DNA of 64,000 nucleotides from Carallia brachiata (taxonomy: Eukaryota > Streptophyta > Magnoliopsida > Malpighiales > Rhizophoraceae), in NCBI GenBank assembly GCA_021464245.1, contig JADCRB010000065.1, positions 690,689 to 754,688 of the forward strand, given 5' to 3'. Under the pieces are notes generated by a model that saw only the letters and a program-made list of their open reading frames with translations, did not search any database and was not told where the DNA came from. Positions 60,444 through 64,000 of the stretch are shown here, piece after piece (position 1 is the stretch's first letter; each line of letters begins with the position of its first letter). Made by a program: the position numbers and the translations under genes.

Positions 60444-63400
60444 ATGGCGCCGACCGCCGCTTCCCCAGTCTCTTTCCTGTACAGTTGCCGGCCAACAATC
60501 CGGTCACCGTCAGTCCCTCTCTCACCCAATTCACGCTCTAGGCAAGGTTATTAGCTTAACAATTTCTTGACATTTTTTTCTAAAAAAGAAACATTGTCGA
60601 TGATGAGAGTGCTGTTTGTGTTAATTTCTCACTCAGAATGCTGTTGCGTGATTCTTCTTCTTTTTCCCTTTTTTTGGTCGTTCTCAGGAATTTGAAATTT
60701 CCTCAAGTTCTCAGAATCTCCTGTGATTACTCTTGCTTTGAAGTGAGTTCAACTCGCGATTCATTTATTTATTCTCAGCAGTATTTCTTCGACAGTAATT
60801 TTCTTGTGAACCAAACAGAATGCATTGGGCTTGAAGTTAGCAATTATATTGAAGTTTTTACTGTCTTTGAATATTTAAGGTTAGAAACGTTAGCTACCGA
60901 CCTCCGGGGACAGAGATTAACCTTTTGAGTGGAATTAGCTTTTCTCTTCCTGAGAAAAGGTGCATTTTTTTAATCTTCTTAGCTTGCTTGTTGATACCTT
61001 TTGTGAAAATTTGTTGTCTTCTGTGGGCTAAATTGATCTTTTATATTGATTGTTGCAGTTTTGGTTTGTTATTTGGACGGAGTGGGAGTGGAAAAACTAC
61101 TCTCTTGCACGTATGACATTTTTTTTTTTTTTTTTTTGTGTTAGGGGAGTTATTAAGATTGTTTTCCTGTTTAGTTTTGATGGCTAGTGAGTAACTTCTG
61201 TATAATCTTATGCGCGCAGCTTCTTGCAGGTCTAAGTAAACCGACATCCGGTTCCATATGCATTCAGAGTTATGATGATCAGGGAAATCCGAATCAGTCT
61301 TCTGTACTGCTGTCTCCAGAAAGAGTTGGTATTGTCTTTCAGTTTCCTGAGAGGTATCCTAAGATCGCAGGAGTATCTTTTTATTAAAGTTTTTCTTATA
61401 TGCTTCAACAAACAAATAATCCGTTGATATAAGATGGTTTAACTGTTATATGCCTCTTCTAACCTAGCTTACATTACTGGATAATGATCCTTTCCTCTAT
61501 GGACTGTATGTCAACTCAGGCTCCTAACGATGTTTCCCACTGCTTGGCAGGTATTTTGTGGGGGATACTATCCTTGAGGAAGTTACATTTGGATGGCCAA
61601 GGCAAAAGGGCAGCATTCTGTTGAAGGAGCATCTGGCTTCGAATCTTCAGAGAGCATTTAATTGGGTACTTCTCACCTTCTCCTCATTTTTTCTTCATCA
61701 TATTCTATTTACCAAGTTGGATTGTGTATCACTAGTCATTGCCAATTCTGAACATTGTTGTTTACTTTTATAACAAACTCTAGGTTGGATTGAATGGTAT
61801 TCCTTTGGATAAAGATCCACACTCCTTAAGTGGTGGCTTTAAACGTCGGCTTGCACTAGCAATCCAGTTAGTAAGAACATATTATTTTCCCAAGTCAAAT
61901 TCACTTGTGTAGGCTCATCTATTCATAGTATAATACATTTATCATGGTTGGGCATTATTTGATGTTCAGGTACAGGTCCCAGATCTGCTAATATTGGATG
62001 AGCCACTTGCTGGTCTTGGTATAAATCACATTATACTGGTTCTTATTCTTCGGCAGTTCTAGTTCTCATATTTTCTTCATTTATTGCCCATAAAAATGAC
62101 AATTTTTTTCATAGCTTTTGAGAATTAAGTAGTCATATTGCTAACAGTACCTTGCAGTTTTGATTATTTAAATGCCTGTTTAGTCAACTGGCATCCACTC
62201 TAAGCTTATTTTTAAATCAGCGACAAACAATTGGTTGATATTACATAACTAGAGTCTGATGATGAAGTCACAAGTTTTGCTTTGTGCTTACTGTTGACTT
62301 AACTCTCTGCTCCAACGGAGTTTTGCTATCACCTTTGAGAGGGACAGATAGCATATCCTTGCCAGGCTAGTAAATTATAATTTTGCCACTTTTTGGCTGG
62401 TAATTAACTTCCCTCATATCAAAAGGGAAAAAAGAATCACCATTTTAATTTCTTAATTTCATTGCACAACCTGGTAGCTATTGATAGTCAAACTTTTTCT
62501 TCATATTGCAAAAACTGGGCATGGTAATGTTTGCACTGCTAGATTGTATCTCCTCCTTGTTTTCTTATTTTCTCCTCCTGTTTAACAAAATGCTGCATTA
62601 GTTATATCTATGGGATTGCTATTTGTCAATTCTTTCGATTTCAGATTGGAAGGCACGTGCAGAAGTTGTAAAGCTTTTAAAGCATCTGAAGAAAGAACTT
62701 ACTGTATTTGTTGTCAGTCATGACCTCAAGTGAGTTTTTAATTTCATCAAACATTAAAAAATTTGAAATTGTTGGTTTTCAATTTTTTTTAATTCTAGTT
62801 GTTAGCCTTGATTCAATTTTGTCTGCTGTTTTTCCTTTCGTTATTTTGTTGTCAAACAATGAAGTGGTGAAAACTATCCATGTTTTAGGCACATTAAAGT
62901 AATAAGTGAAACCAAACTGACTTAAGAATTGTCCATAAAAAGAATTCACAAGATAATTGTCTGCAAATATGAATATTCAAAGTCCTCCAAATCACAACTA
63001 ATTAATGTTCGTCTTTTTTATTATTCAGATTTATGAAATACTATGATTTAACTGAGAACTGAATGACTTATTTGATAACTTATTAGAGCCTGCACCTTGC
63101 CAAGTTGAAACTTCTGGATTGGCAGGTTGAATGATGGCAACTTTCTGTTTTCTATTCGCCATCTTCCTGATTAAGTCACCAATTACTGATTCCTGATCCA
63201 CGACTGGAGAAAAGAAATAGCATGATTTTTCCTTCATCCTCAACTAGCATTGTTCCCCAATATATTTCATAGGTGTATATCCAAGCCATTAGGGCCTGAT
63301 TGACTTCCTTTTCCCTCCCTTCTCATTTAGAGTAGGTGAAAGATCAGTTCAACGGCAATGGACTTAAGAGTACCTTCACATGGTACTTTTGCAATGATGT

Positions 63401-63693
63401 TTGATGCAGAAATGTGAGAGATAATCAAATTGGCCCCTTTTTTCAGTTGTTCTGAAGTTGAGATTGGGTTACTTAAACCCAAGATTCACTTCAATGATGA
63501 TTTTGCAGACCAATATGTTGAACCTTAACCCGTCTGAATATTGCAACATGAGTTTTTCTTGTTTATCTTCTAGGCGATATTGACTAGTGAATTCTGCTCT
63601 CCTGTCTTTTCCAGAGAGTTTTCATCTCTAGCCGATTTTTCTTGGAGGATGGAAATGGGTGGATTGTTGAGGGAAGAGCAGCTTCCAGTATAA
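60444..63693 (+). CDS. ABCI11: Plastid ABC transporter ATPase, ABCI11-like, 10 exons, intact
   Basis: Exons: 60444-60541, 60688-60742, 60880-60959, 61059-61110, 61220-61353, 61551-61665, 61784-61870, 61970-62018, 62645-62729, 63615-63693; 834 nt, 277 aa, equal to the family length. All ABC motifs are present: Walker A GRSGSGKTT, Q-loop VFQFPER, signature LSGGFKRRLALAIQL, Walker B DLLILDEPLAGLD and H-loop VVSHD. The first 30-40 residues are rich in Ser, Pro and Arg and lack acids, like a chloroplast transit peptide. ABCI11 (NAP14) is a soluble nucleotide-binding subunit of a cobalt/ECF-like plastid transporter linked to metal balance. Intron 1 uses a GC donor (AG|GCAAGG): the GT alternative 4 nt later meets a stop at once, whereas GC-AG keeps RNLKFPQVLRISCDYSCFE in frame. 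The end WRMEMGGLLREEQLP matches the family. Confidence 0.88.
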
Positions 63694-64000
63694 TCCGAAA
63701 TCTACCATATACGAAAAACCCAATATGAGCAACATGTTATGCTATAACGTTTGATTCCGAAGGTCGTAGTTGCTTTACTTATTCTTTACAAATTTTTAAC
63801 GATTGGAATAGAAGATCCCAAGAAATTAGGAAATATATTGATTACTTCTGCACGGTACCAAATTTGGGGTAGTTGGGCTATAACCGGCATGGTAACAAAA
63901 GGTGAGATATCTAATCGGAATCATTTGGACTGATTTTCAACTTTAATATAAATGGTATGGTCGGATTGATGAAAAACGAAGTTGAAACCAAAACACGTTT
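63694..64000. other. Downstream flank of the ABC ATPase gene
   Basis: 3' UTR and beyond. A 60-codon plus-strand frame starts at 63751 and another opens on the minus strand across 63800-63880. Neither matches a family I know. The wording is slightly organelle-like, but I cannot place it in any chloroplast or mitochondrial gene. Confidence 0.3.

Noticed and set aside
60185..60529. 114-codon minus-strand frame
   Set aside because: It is antisense to the leader and first exon of the ABCI11-like gene and has no recognisable domain.
63694..64000. Chloroplast insert
   Set aside because: The peptides do not match any plastid gene I can recall, so I only flagged it as unassigned.

Overview
The window is nuclear DNA of a flowering plant, most likely a eudicot. 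It has intron-rich genes with GT-AG introns, long AT-rich spacers, many small inverted-repeat elements, and a Ty3/gypsy retrotransposon with plant-type domains. I cannot name the species from sequence alone.

Layout, left to right. 1-579 (-): the start of a KRI1-like ribosome-biogenesis gene, broken by a frameshift and a stop. 1919-11929 (-): a 12-exon cyclic nucleotide-gated channel of the CNGC19/20 type. About 12.4-19.7 kb: gene-poor and AT-rich, with a MITE, a tRNA-derived SINE with three hairpins, a LINE RNase H remnant, a snap-back repeat and a larger AT-rich element. 19924-24927 (+): D-cysteine desulfhydrase, 8 exons, intact. 26615-31615 (+): DNA polymerase epsilon subunit B (DPB2), 13 exons, with E2F-type promoter sites and a U12-type AT-AC intron. 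35.4 kb: a Tourist-like MITE. 37515-38860 (+): an R2R3-MYB of the MYB52/54/105/117 group. 38.9-39.8 kb: a TIR element. 40458-49924: a complete but decayed Tat-lineage LTR retrotransposon on the minus strand, nested between remnants of an older LTR element. 51.06-51.89 kb: a GC-rich non-LTR retroposon with a 16-bp target duplication. 55039-58179 (+): a WRKY75-like group IIc factor. 60444-63693 (+): a plastid-type ABC ATPase, ABCI11-like, 10 exons.

The most unusual item is inside the Tat element. Between integrase and the 3' LTR, in the sense direction, lies an ORF with a complete WUSCHEL-related (WOX-type) homeodomain. This looks like a host developmental-regulator domain carried by a retrotransposon.

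A second theme is that three conserved genes (KRI1, CNGC20-like, DPB2) carry at least eight frame breaks, and every one is a single missing base. In CNGC20-like and DPB2, adding back exactly the inferred bases makes the exon total a multiple of three and gives a normal protein length. The other four genes are clean. This fits residual consensus deletions better than true pseudogenes, but read-level data are needed to decide.

The host genes form no operon-like unit. They are ordinary neighbours with separate promoters: ion channel signalling, cysteine catabolism, DNA replication, two transcription factors and a plastid transporter ATPase.
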